64,000 nt of DNA from Micromonospora radicis (GTDB taxonomy: Bacteria > Actinomycetota > Actinomycetes > Mycobacteriales > Micromonosporaceae): the NCBI RefSeq assembly GCF_003583405.1, contig NZ_QXEC01000021.1, forward strand, positions 33,488 to 97,487. The letters run 5' to 3'. The translations under genes and the position numbers were made by a program. Shown in pieces: positions 36,011-44,093 of this stretch (position 1 is its first letter; each line of letters starts with the position of its first letter). The notes below the pieces were generated by a model. That model was not told where the DNA came from. It saw only the letters and a program-made list of their open reading frames with translations, and made no database searches.

Positions 36011-38134
36011 TCAGCTACCGACCGGTCCGCCGTCCAGCCGCCAGGTCACCACCACGCCGGGTTTGGCGTAGTCGCCGTCCGGCCAGGTGGAGGCCGGGGT
36101 GTCCACCGTGGCTCCGGTGATCTCACCCGGGTGCTGTACGGCGACGAAGAGCGAACGGTTGTCGCCGGTGATGAACGGCCCGCAGGTCTCGGCACCGAGC
36201 GGGACCGTCAGGAACTGCTTGAGGTGCCCACGCTCCGGACCGTCGGTGGCCGTGGCGAAGAGTCCGTCGTTGCTGCCCAGGGCATTGCCGTCGGTGGAGA
36301 TCCAGAGGTTGCCCGTGGCGTCGAAGGCCACGTTGTCCGGGCAGGAGATCGGCGAGACCTGGGTCTTGTCGTACCCGGCGAAGTAGGTGGACGGGTCCGT
36401 CGGGTCGCCGCAGACGATCGGCAGCGACCAGGCGAACGTCTCGGCGGTGTTGTCCCCCCGGTCCTCGACCAGTTCGAGGATCTGACCGTGCCGGTTGTTG
36501 GTACGCGGGTTGGCCTCGTCCGCCTTCGGGTTGCTGCCGACCCCCCGGTTCGTGTTGTTGGTCAGCGCCACGTACACCTTGCCAGTGTGCAGGCTCGGCT
36601 CGACGTCCTCCGGGCGGTCCATCTTGGTCGCGCCGACCTGGTCACCGGCGAACCGGGTGAAGGTGAGCACCTCGGCGGCGGTCATCCCGTCCACGTACGA
36701 CCGGTTGCCGCTGACCAGCCTGATCCAGCGGCCCCTGCCGTCGAAGGCACCGTCGCCGGGCAGCGCGCCGGAGCCGTCGATCTCGTCGGCGCTGGTCTGG
36801 CCGAGCTGGGCCACGTAGAGGGTGCCCGACTCCAGCAGGGTCAGGTTGTGCCTGCGGGCGACCCAGGAGTCACCCTTCATGAACTTCTTGTCGGAGACGA
36901 ACTTGTAGAGGTAGTCGAACCGTTCGTCGTCGCCCATGTACGCGACCACGTGCCCGCTGCGGGCCACGATCACGTTGGCCCCCTCGTGCTTGAACCGGCC
37001 CAGCGCGGTGTGCTTGCGCGGGCGGCTCTCCGGGTCGTACGGGTCGATCTCCACGATCCAGCCGTGCCGGTTCGCCTCGTTCGGGTGCTTGGCGAGGTCG
37101 AAGCGGTCGGCGGCGCGCTCCCACTTGCGGCTGCCGCTCGGGTAGCGGGCCGTGGTGCTGATGCCGTAGCGGGCCAGTCGCGGCTTGTCCGCCTCGGGAG
37201 CGGCGTTTCCGCCGACGAAGTACTGGTTGAAGTTCTCCTCGCCGGAGAGCACCGTGCCCCACGGGGTCACCCCACCGGCGCAGTTGTTCAGCGTGCCGAT
37301 GACCGTGCGGCCCTTCGGGTCGGCGGCGGTCTTCACGAAGGCGGTGCCGGCGACCGGCCCGGTCAGTTCGAATGGGCTGCTCAACGCGTCGACCCGCCGG
37401 TTGTACGGGCGGCGACCGGAGCCGACCACCCGCCACTGCCCGGTGCCGGCCACCCGCTCGATCTCGACCACGGACATGCCGTGCGCGGCCATCGCCACCT
37501 TCACCTGCTCGACGCTGAGCGCGTCCTGGCTGGTGAAGCCCGGGAACATCAGATCCTCGTTGGTGTACTCGTGGTTGACCACGAGCAGCGCCCGCTTGCC
37601 GGCCTTGTCCAGCGGCAGCACACCGACGTAGTCGTTGTTGTAGCCGAACTGCTTGGCCTGCGCGGCGGCGGTCTGCCGGCGCAGGTTGAAGGCGGGCGCG
37701 CCGGGTACCACCGGGTCGCCCCAGCGGATCACCACCGCGTGGTCGTAGCCGTTGGGCACCACGAAGGTGTCCAGGGTGTTCGGCGGGATGGGCTTGAAGG
37801 TCAGCGCGCCGTTGCCGACGCCCTTGCCACCACCCTTACCGGCGCCGAACGTGGTGGCCTCCGGCACCACCGGGGCACCCGGTGCCGCGGCGGCCGCGCC
37901 GGTGCCGGCCAGCGCGCCGCCGAAGCCGAGCACCAGCGCGCCGACCGTGCCGGCGCGGACCACCCCGCGTCGGGAGACCTCGGCGTTCACCACGTCGCCG
38001 AAGTACGCGTTGTCGGAGGTGTTGGGAACCGGGTGGTCGCAGGCGTTGCCGCAGCGGTACAGACAGGTCATGGCGTCGCGGCTGCCGTGGCGTGGGGTGC
38101 CCAGCAGCGGCAGCAGCCGGGGACGGTCGCTCAT
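36011..38134 (-). CDS. phoX: PhoX-type alkaline phosphatase (DUF839), Tat-exported
   Basis: 707 aa. A 50-residue lead with a CLYRCGNAC cysteine cluster comes before the Tat motif SRRGVV (54-59) and a hydrophobic stretch to about 84. The mature part matches PhoX, a calcium- and iron-dependent phosphatase that frees phosphate outside the cell: VNHEYTNEDLMFPG, LNNCAGGVTPWGTVLSGEENFNQYF, RHGWIVEIDPYDP, MGDDERFDYLYKFVS, CPDNVAFDATGNLWISTDG. An AGGAGG site precedes the ATG. A PHO box lies upstream at 38235-38288, so phosphate starvation should induce it through PhoP. Confidence 0.92.
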   Translation of the reverse strand: MSDRPRLLPLLGTPRHGSRDAMTCLYRCGNACDHPVPNTSDNAYFGDVVNAEVSRRGVVRAGTVGALVLGFGGALAGTGAAAAAPGAPVVPEATTFGAGKGGGKGVGNGALTFKPIPPNTLDTFVVPNGYDHAVVIRWGDPVVPGAPAFNLRRQTAAAQAKQFGYNNDYVGVLPLDKAGKRALLVVNHEYTNEDLMFPGFTSQDALSVEQVKVAMAAHGMSVVEIERVAGTGQWRVVGSGRRPYNRRVDALSSPFELTGPVAGTAFVKTAADPKGRTVIGTLNNCAGGVTPWGTVLSGEENFNQYFVGGNAAPEADKPRLARYGISTTARYPSGSRKWERAADRFDLAKHPNEANRHGWIVEIDPYDPESRPRKHTALGRFKHEGANVIVARSGHVVAYMGDDERFDYLYKFVSDKKFMKGDSWVARRHNLTLLESGTLYVAQLGQTSADEIDGSGALPGDGAFDGRGRWIRLVSGNRSYVDGMTAAEVLTFTRFAGDQVGATKMDRPEDVEPSLHTGKVYVALTNNTNRGVGSNPKADEANPRTNNRHGQILELVEDRGDNTAETFAWSLPIVCGDPTDPSTYFAGYDKTQVSPISCPDNVAFDATGNLWISTDGNALGSNDGLFATATDGPERGHLKQFLTVPLGAETCGPFITGDNRSLFVAVQHPGEITGATVDTPASTWPDGDYAKPGVVVTWRLDGGPVGS

Positions 38135-38234
38135 GGGGAGGAGCCTCCTGGGAGTCGGTGCACGTCGGTGCAGCTCACCGACGCGTACCCGCCGGACGCT
38201 AGGGGGACGCGGTGAGCGACGGTCGGCCTCGATA

Positions 38235-38288
38235 TGAACCACGGATGAACTCCGCTGCGGGAATCCCAGGTTTGAGCTGGGAATGAAC
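38235..38288 (-). promoter_or_regulatory. PHO box between phoX and the sigma factor gene
   Basis: Read on the phoX strand, GTTCA begins four 11-nt units in two pairs: GTTCATTCCCA GCTCAAACCTG, then GTTCATCCGTG GTTCATATCGA. The steps inside each pair are exactly 11 nt (38284/38273 and 38246/38235 on the plus strand). This fits the actinobacterial PhoP direct-repeat unit GKTCAYYYRSG; the unit at 38240-38250 matches at 10 of 11 positions. The outer pair lies 9 bp from the sigma gene start. Confidence 0.75.
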
Positions 38289-38296
38289 CGATCCGG

Positions 38297-38875
38297 GTGA
38301 CCGCACGTATCACCCGTCGTAACGCCGCGCCCGCTCGCGTCGACTGCGAGGAGAGGACCATCAGCGACCACGACGCCCACCTGCTGCGCGCCCTGCATGA
38401 CGAGCATGCCGAGGCGCTGTACGCGCACGCGTTGCGGCTGGTCAACGGCGACCGGCAGCGCGCCGAGGACCTGGTGCAGGAGACGCTGCTGCGCGCCTGG
38501 CGCCACCCGGAGTCGCTCGATCCGCGACGCGGCTCGGTGCGGGCCTGGCTCTTCACCACCGCCCGGAACCTGGCGATCGACGCCTGGCGCCGCCGGTCCA
38601 CCCGGGTCGGCGAGGTATTCACCGACGAACTGCCCGAGCCGCCGGAGGTGGTCGACGAGACCGAGCGGGCGGTGGAGGCGTGGACGGTCGCCGAGGCGCT
38701 CAACCGCCTCAGCCCATCCCACCGGGACGTCCTGGTCGAGTGCTTCTACCAGGGGCGGTCGGTCTCCGAGGCGGCCTCCCGGTTGGGTGTACCACCAGGG
38801 ACGGTGAAGTCCCGAACCCATTACGCGCTGCGCTCGCTACGGTTGGTTCTCGCGGAGATGGGGGTGACCGGATGA
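38297..38875 (+). CDS. ECF sigma factor, SigL-like
   Basis: 192 aa. Region 2 at about 27-95 (ALHDEHAEALYAHALRLV...RAEDLVQETLLRAWRHP, then AWLFTTARNLAIDAWRRR) and region 4 at about 128-185 (ALNRLSPSHRDVLVECFYQGRSVSEAASRLGVPPGTVKSRTHYALRSLR). The wording is close to mycobacterial SigL, which controls envelope genes. GTG 38297 is the only start that keeps the full frame and lacks a ribosome-binding site. The stop overlaps the anti-sigma gene (ATGA). A PHO box lies directly upstream, so phosphate supply may affect it. Confidence 0.87.
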   Translation: MTARITRRNAAPARVDCEERTISDHDAHLLRALHDEHAEALYAHALRLVNGDRQRAEDLVQETLLRAWRHPESLDPRRGSVRAWLFTTARNLAIDAWRRRSTRVGEVFTDELPEPPEVVDETERAVEAWTVAEALNRLSPSHRDVLVECFYQGRSVSEAASRLGVPPGTVKSRTHYALRSLRLVLAEMGVTG

Positions 38876-39567
38876 GCCGCTGCGACTTCGCGTACGACGA
38901 TGGCGCGTACGTGCTGGGTGCCCTCTCGCCGGCCGACCGGGTGGCCTACGAACGGCATCTCGTCGACTGCCCCGCCTGCCAGCAGTCGGTCTCCGAGATC
39001 GCGGTGCTGCCCGGCCTGCTCGGTCGACTGGACCCGGCGAGCTTGGAGCAGTTCCTCCCGCCGCCGGAGAACCCCCGGGTGCCCGAGCTGCTCACCGCCG
39101 CCCGGGAGCGCCGCCGCCGCGAGCGGCAGGCCAACCGCCTCCGGTACGCGGTGACCGGCCTGGCGGCGGCGGCGTTCGCCCTGGTCGTGGGCTTCGGCGT
39201 GGCCACCATGCTGCCCGGTCAGCAGCAGCAGAACGTGCCGCTGGCCCAGGTGCGGATGGTGGAGATGCGGCCGGTCTCCGGGGCCGCGCCGGTGCACGCC
39301 GAGATCGGGTTGACCGGCACCAGGTGGGGCACCGAGGTCACCATGAACTGCGGTTACGACGAGCGGGCCGGGTACGGCAAGGCGAACGCCTTCCGGCTGG
39401 TCGCGCACGCGGCGGACGGCTCGCAGGAGCAGATCGGCTCCTGGCTGGCTGCCCCCGGCGACGACCTGCGGATCAGCGGGGCGACCCGGTTCACCAACGC
39501 CGAGCTGGTCCGGCTGGAGCTGCTGCGGGCCGACGGCACCGCGGTGCTCGCGTACGACGTGCCCTGA
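38872..39567 (+). CDS. Zinc-type membrane anti-sigma factor (RslA-like)
   Basis: 231 aa. The N-terminal ZAS domain has HLVDCPAC, the HxxxCxxC zinc motif that holds an ECF sigma factor. One membrane helix lies at about 90-112 (YAVTGLAAAAFALVVGFGVATML), and an extracytoplasmic domain of about 115 residues (MVEMRPVSG...YDVP) carries one Cys. Translationally coupled to the sigma gene, so it should sequester it until an envelope or redox signal arrives. Confidence 0.87.
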   Translation: MSRCDFAYDDGAYVLGALSPADRVAYERHLVDCPACQQSVSEIAVLPGLLGRLDPASLEQFLPPPENPRVPELLTAARERRRRERQANRLRYAVTGLAAAAFALVVGFGVATMLPGQQQQNVPLAQVRMVEMRPVSGAAPVHAEIGLTGTRWGTEVTMNCGYDERAGYGKANAFRLVAHAADGSQEQIGSWLAAPGDDLRISGATRFTNAELVRLELLRADGTAVLAYDVP

Positions 39568-39580
39568 ACGCCGTCCGTCG

Positions 39581-40510
39581 TCAGCCCGCGGTGGAGACGG
39601 CCGGCGGTGGCGTGACGACCGGGCGGGACCGGCGGCTGCGTCGGGCCTGCCGGAGCCCGTCGGCGGTGAAGACGATCAGCGCGAGCCAGACCAGGGCGAA
39701 ACCCGCGACCCGCGCCGGCGGCATCGGCTCGTGGAAGATCAGCACCCCGCAGCCCAGCTGGAGGATCGGTGCCACGTACTGGAGCATGCCCAGGGCGGTC
39801 AGCGGCAACCGGTTGGCGGCCCCGGCGAAGAGCAGCAGCGGGATGGCGGTCAGCGCACCGGCGAGTACCAGCAGCACCGTGTGCCCCGCCGAGACCTGTC
39901 CGAAGGTGGCGTCGCCGGTGAACGAGAGCCAGCCGAGGAAGACCAACGCGGGCAGCGCCAGCACGGCCGACTCCACGAACAGCCCCTCCGCCGCCGGCAG
40001 CCCGAGCCGCTTCTTGACCAGGCTGTACGCCCCGAACGTGAAGGCCAGGGTCAGGGCGAGGTACGGCAACCGACCGTAGTCGACGGTGAGCACCACCACC
40101 GCCAGCCCGCCGACCCCCAGCGCCGCCCACTGGGCCGGACGCAGCCGCTCCCGCAGCACCAGCACGCCGAGCAGCACCACCACCAGCGGGTTGATGAAGT
40201 AGCCGAGGGCGGTCTCCACCACCCGGTCGGAGTTGACCCCGTAGATGTAGGTGAACCAGTTGACCGCGATCAGGGTGGCCGCACCGCCGATGCCGGCCAG
40301 CGTCCGGGGGCGCCGCAGCAGGGCGCGCAGGAAACCGAGGTTGCGCATCGCGACGAGCAGCAGGGCGACGAACGCGACGGACCAGATCACCCGGTGGGCC
40401 AGGATCTCCACCGGCCCGGTGGGCCGCAACAGCTTGAAGTAGAGCGGGAAGAACCCCCACAGCAGGTACGCGGTCAGGCCGTAGAGGTATCCCAGACGGT
40501 GCGGTGTCAC
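39581..40510 (-). CDS. rarD: RarD-type EamA transporter
   Basis: 309 aa, ten predicted helices in two EamA repeats. LYGLTAYLLWGFFPLYFKLL and EILAHRVIWSVAFV open it as in RarD; NWFTYIYGVNSDRVVETALGYFINPLVVVLLG is a strong RarD block. RarD proteins are drug/metabolite exporters; the substrate is unknown. The GTG at 40510 sits 6 nt after TACCGT, so the mRNA is probably leaderless. Convergent with the anti-sigma gene, 13 bp apart. Confidence 0.88.
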   Translation of the reverse strand: MTPHRLGYLYGLTAYLLWGFFPLYFKLLRPTGPVEILAHRVIWSVAFVALLLVAMRNLGFLRALLRRPRTLAGIGGAATLIAVNWFTYIYGVNSDRVVETALGYFINPLVVVLLGVLVLRERLRPAQWAALGVGGLAVVVLTVDYGRLPYLALTLAFTFGAYSLVKKRLGLPAAEGLFVESAVLALPALVFLGWLSFTGDATFGQVSAGHTVLLVLAGALTAIPLLLFAGAANRLPLTALGMLQYVAPILQLGCGVLIFHEPMPPARVAGFALVWLALIVFTADGLRQARRSRRSRPVVTPPPAVSTAG

Positions 40511-40516
40511 GGCTCT

Positions 40517-40522
40517 ACGGTA
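40517..40522 (-). promoter_or_regulatory. -10 element of rarD, probably leaderless
   Basis: On the minus strand TACCGT is followed by AGAGCC and then the GTG start. No ribosome-binding site intervenes. Confidence 0.5.
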
Positions 40523-40720
40523 AGGGCCGGCGCGGCAGGTTGATCCTTGCCGGTGAGCGGGCTCACGGGCTGGTCACGGTGGTCGGGATCGGTGCTGATC
40601 AGGTACCCGTCGTCGCGGGCCAGGGTGAACACGGGTGCGACGCTAGTCCACTCACCGGCCCGGCCGGGTGGCCAATTCCCGCAATCTGGCTATCCCGGCC
40701 CGATCTGACCGGACTTCTCG

Positions 40721-40760
40721 GATCCGGGGCGGTCGCCGCGCGCGGCGACCGCCCCGGATC
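40721..40760 (-). terminator. 40-bp perfect palindrome after the holin-like gene
   Basis: Two 20-nt arms (40721-40740 and 40741-40760) are exact inverse complements with no spacer, GATCCGGGGCGGTCGCCGCG and its mirror. In RNA this gives an 18-bp stem with a four-base GCGC loop. It starts 20 bp after the stop of the minus-strand gene at 40781. The rest of the 270-bp gap upstream of rarD shows nothing else. Confidence 0.75.
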
Positions 40761-40780
40761 GAATCGGGATGACCGGCCGG

Positions 40781-41167
40781 TCAGTCGCGGTCGAGGATGG
40801 CGCCGAGAATCCAGGTGACGATGCCGACGAAGAGCGCGCCCAGCACCGCGGCGGGCCAGAAGCCGTCGACGTCGAAGGGCAGCCCCGCCTGATCGGCGAT
40901 CCAGCCGGTGAGCAGGAAGAGCAGACCGTTGACCACCAGCGCGATCAGACCGAGGGTGAGCAGGTAGAACCCGCAGCCGACGGTCTTGATGATCGGCTGG
41001 AGGACCCCGTTCACCACGCCGAAGATGATCGCGACGAGGATCAGCGTCAGCACCGTCTCGCCGACCGATTCCGAATCGAGCGAGATGCCGGGAATGACCA
41101 GAGTGGCCAGCCAGAAGGCCACCGCCGTGGCGCCGACCCGGATCAGTAGACCTTTCAGAAAACCCAT
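40781..41167 (-). CDS. Small phage-holin-family (YvlD-like) membrane protein
   Basis: 128 aa, four predicted membrane helices. FGVVNGVLQPIIKTVGCGFYLLTLGLIALVVNGLLFLLTGWI is the hallmark of the YvlD/phage_holin_4_2 family, often annotated as phage holin though it is chromosomal and not tied to phage genes. In Bacillus, YvlD-type proteins belong to envelope-stress operons. An ATG three codons upstream (41176) is a possible alternative start. No ribosome-binding site is obvious for either. Confidence 0.78.
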   Translation of the reverse strand: MGFLKGLLIRVGATAVAFWLATLVIPGISLDSESVGETVLTLILVAIIFGVVNGVLQPIIKTVGCGFYLLTLGLIALVVNGLLFLLTGWIADQAGLPFDVDGFWPAAVLGALFVGIVTWILGAILDRD

Positions 41168-41305
41168 GGCGGGCATGGTGCCATGACCGCCCCACCGGGG
41201 AAACCCGCGAGATCGGCCCGACCCGGCCCGGTCGGCCTGGCCCGGTCGGCCCGGCCTGGTCGGTTCGGTTGGCTGCCCGGTGGGTCGGGTGGCGGCCTGG
41301 TCGGC

Positions 41306-43138
41306 TCAGGTGCGGGCCGGGGGACCGATCAGCTGCGCCTCGATCGGCGTACCGGCGAGCAGCGCCCAGCGCAGGGCGCGCCGGTTCACCACGGCCACCA
41401 TGTCGTACCGGATCCGGGTCAGCAGTTCCGCGGATTCGCCCAGTCCCAGCGCGGCACCGGCGATCAACGCCTCCGCGTGGTTCAACGGTTGCAGCACCGC
41501 CAGGTCGGCCCGCGCCAACGCGTCCGTGTCGGCCGGGGTCAACTCGTCGCGGACCAGCAGGGTGGCCTGCCATGCGGCGCCGGGCCGTGGGCCGCCGGTC
41601 GGCGGTGGCGCGTCCGACACCACCAGCACCGGCGACAGCGGCGTACCGGGCTCGGCCTCGACCGGTCGGCCGGGCGTCACCAACGGGATCACCCCGCCCG
41701 GCGCGCCGGCGCCCCGAACGAACGGCTCCCAGGCCAGCGGCCGGGTGGTCTGCACCACGACCCGGCAGCCGAGCGCCAGCGCCCGGAGGGTGAGCAGTTG
41801 GGCGGCCCGGATACCGCCGACGACCATCACCCGGGTGCTCTCCGGCCGGAACAACCGGATGGTGACCGCCCGGCCGTGCCGGTTGACGCCGAGCATCAGA
41901 CCGGCCGAGCCGTACGGCAGCGGCAGATCCCCTCCGGCACCGGCCGGCACCGGCACCGGCCGGGCCAGCGGCAGGGTGTCGGCGAAGCCGGAGCGGTGCG
42001 CGCCGTCGAGCCGCTGCACCGCGCCGCCGCCCGCCGCGACGAACCGGCGCAGCGCCTGGGCGGCAGCGGAAAGCTCCGCGGCGGTCGGCGCACCGAGCCG
42101 TACGCTCAGCCCGGTCGACATCGGTCGACCCGTCTCGGCGTGCAGCGACACCGTGGTCGCGGTCACCGGCAGCGTCGACAGTCGGGTCAGCAACTGGGGA
42201 GCGACCTCCGGCGTCGGCCACCGCCGCAGCCGGAAGGTGGTCTGCAACAGTCCGCCGGAGCGGATGGTCTGCCAGGACTCCCGGACGGGTCGCCCGTCGT
42301 GGTGGGCGAACTCGGCGAGCACCCGCAGGGCGGGCTGTTCGCCCAGCGGGCGTACCGGTAGTCGTCCCAGCCGGCGCACGATCCGGCGTACCGTGCCGGC
42401 GAGGGCGCGTCGCAGCGCCTCCGGGGACCAGCCCTCCGTCCGGAGTACCCGGACCGCCAGCACCGCCCGTTCGCGGCCGGCCAGCCGCCCGTCGGTGAGC
42501 TGCCGGTACGAGTTGGCCGCCGGACCACCGCCGGCGCTGATCGCCGGAGCCGCCGTGACGGAGAGCAGCAGTTGGACGCGTACCGGTGGTGTCTGACCGG
42601 TCGTGGCCGGCAGCAGCGAGGCGCAGGACGGCAACTGCCGTACGCCGTCACCGAGCAGGTCGGCCGGGTCACCGATCTCCAGCAGCGCCACCATGCCGTC
42701 CGGGTCTTCGAAGACCGCGGCGCTGGCGCCGGCCAGCTCGATGCTGTGCACCACGGTGTCCGGCGCCACCAGCGCCAGCAGGGCGGACGGCCGCGGGGCC
42801 GGGGCGGTGGGCCGGCGGCGGGCGAGATAACCGAGCGCGATGCCCAGCCACTGGTGGAGCCAGCGTTGGCGGACCCGCCCCCAGGCCAGGGTGAGCAGCA
42901 TCCCCGCGAGCAGGGCTGCGGCCGGCAGGGCCGGTACGCCCCGACCCAGCGCGGCGAGGAGTGCGGCCAGCGCCACCTGCGTGGTCACGATCTGTCCCGC
43001 CCGTGGCAGGTACGCCCGCCAATGCCCGCCCGCCGGCTGGGCGGCCGTTGCGGGCCGGATGCGCTGTCCGGCCGGCGACACCGAGTAGTCCGGCGGCGGG
43101 GGCGCGACCACGGCGGTGCGGGTCGAGGTGCTGGTCAT
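41306..43138 (-). CDS. eccE: Type VII secretion protein EccE
   Basis: 610 aa. Two membrane helices near 48-85 (GQIVTTQVALAALLAALGRGVPALPAAALLAGMLLTLAWG), then a large soluble domain with HQWLGIALGYLARRRP...VHSIELAGASAAVFEDPDGMVALLEIGDP, the EccE signature. EccE forms the outer rim of the ESX membrane complex. GAGGAG precedes the ATG. The other core genes (eccB, eccC, eccD) are not in the window, so the system is split or they lie elsewhere. Divergent from two WXG100 genes. Confidence 0.85.
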   Translation of the reverse strand: MTSTSTRTAVVAPPPPDYSVSPAGQRIRPATAAQPAGGHWRAYLPRAGQIVTTQVALAALLAALGRGVPALPAAALLAGMLLTLAWGRVRQRWLHQWLGIALGYLARRRPTAPAPRPSALLALVAPDTVVHSIELAGASAAVFEDPDGMVALLEIGDPADLLGDGVRQLPSCASLLPATTGQTPPVRVQLLLSVTAAPAISAGGGPAANSYRQLTDGRLAGRERAVLAVRVLRTEGWSPEALRRALAGTVRRIVRRLGRLPVRPLGEQPALRVLAEFAHHDGRPVRESWQTIRSGGLLQTTFRLRRWPTPEVAPQLLTRLSTLPVTATTVSLHAETGRPMSTGLSVRLGAPTAAELSAAAQALRRFVAAGGGAVQRLDGAHRSGFADTLPLARPVPVPAGAGGDLPLPYGSAGLMLGVNRHGRAVTIRLFRPESTRVMVVGGIRAAQLLTLRALALGCRVVVQTTRPLAWEPFVRGAGAPGGVIPLVTPGRPVEAEPGTPLSPVLVVSDAPPPTGGPRPGAAWQATLLVRDELTPADTDALARADLAVLQPLNHAEALIAGAALGLGESAELLTRIRYDMVAVVNRRALRWALLAGTPIEAQLIGPPART

Positions 43139-43380
43139 CGCCACCGCGTCTCCTCTGCCGATCACCCGCCGCGACCTCGTCGCGGCCCATCGTAGTTGCC
43201 GGCGACGGCCCGCGTTGTCCACAGGGGAGCCCGACGGGGTAGCAGAAACGCGATCGCCCCGCTACCGTCAGCGACGAGTTCTCGTTGGCCCGCACCCGTG
43301 CCGCGCTCATCCCTCCGGCGTCGCGGGCGGTGCGTCTCGCCGCAGGGCCAGCCACGACCGAGCAGACGAGGAGACGTCGG

Positions 43381-43701
43381 GTGTCCCAGACCCAGGCACA
43401 GGCCGCGGTGATGCAGCAGACCGCGGCGAAGTTCGAGCAGGCGGACCAGTCGCTGCAGTCGATGCTCAGCGGGCTGCTGACCCAGCTGGAGATCCTCCAG
43501 CAGGCCTGGCGCGGGGCCGGTGGCCGCTCGTTCGAGCAGGTCAAACAACAGTGGGCGCAGGACCAGGCAAGCCTGCAGCGGGCGCTGCGGGAGACCGCCG
43601 GCGCGATCCGTACCGCCGGCACGCACTACGACGCGGCGGACACCGAGGCGGCCGGCCGGGTGTCCGCCACCAACCGCGGCGGCATCCAGCTGCCGCTCTA
43701 G
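43381..43701 (+). CDS. WXG100-family ESX secretion substrate (first of pair)
   Basis: 106 aa, helix-turn-helix. W-R-G in LEILQQAWRGAGGRSFEQ is the WxG turn; YDAAD near the C-terminus fits the YxxxD/E export signal. It should pair with the product of the next gene and leave through the ESX channel. GAGGAG lies about 7 nt before the GTG. The 242-bp gap to eccE holds both promoters and no other gene. Confidence 0.88.
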   Translation: MSQTQAQAAVMQQTAAKFEQADQSLQSMLSGLLTQLEILQQAWRGAGGRSFEQVKQQWAQDQASLQRALRETAGAIRTAGTHYDAADTEAAGRVSATNRGGIQLPL

Positions 43702-43725
43702 ACGGGATCCAGGGGGAGTCATCCG

Positions 43726-44019
43726 ATGGAACATGGTGTGCTGGTTGTCAACTTCGCCGCGTTGCAGCAGGCCAGCGCGGACATCCAGCGGGCGTTGAAC
43801 ACGCTCGACGCGCAGCTGGGGCAGCTGGAGCGGGACGCCGCCCCGCTGGTGGCCAGCTGGTCCGGTGAGGCACAGCAGGCGTACGAACAGCGGCAGTCCC
43901 GCTGGCGTGGCGCATCGCAGGACCTCCAGGCGATGCTGCGTGACATCAAGCTGGCGGTGGACGAGTCGGCCGCCGACTACCTCGACACCGAGAAGAAGAA
44001 CGTCGGCCTGTTCCGCTGA
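43726..44019 (+). CDS. WXG100-family ESX secretion substrate (second of pair)
   Basis: 97 aa, all-helical. VASWSGEAQQAYEQR carries the WxG turn, and YLDTE ten residues from the end fits the YxxxD/E export signal. It starts 24 bp after its partner, behind GGGGG(A)G. The two probably form the usual heterodimer of ESX substrates. Confidence 0.88.
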   Translation: MEHGVLVVNFAALQQASADIQRALNTLDAQLGQLERDAAPLVASWSGEAQQAYEQRQSRWRGASQDLQAMLRDIKLAVDESAADYLDTEKKNVGLFR

Positions 44020-44093
44020 CCGCCGGGGTGACGCTGGCCGCACCGGCCGGCGTCACCCGCCGGCAGCGGTCCGGTGCGGCCCGTGCGTCGGCG

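Noticed and set aside
40781..41167. Phage remnant, because of the holin-family name
   Set aside because: The protein matches the chromosomal YvlD-like membrane family and no other phage gene, integrase or att site is nearby.
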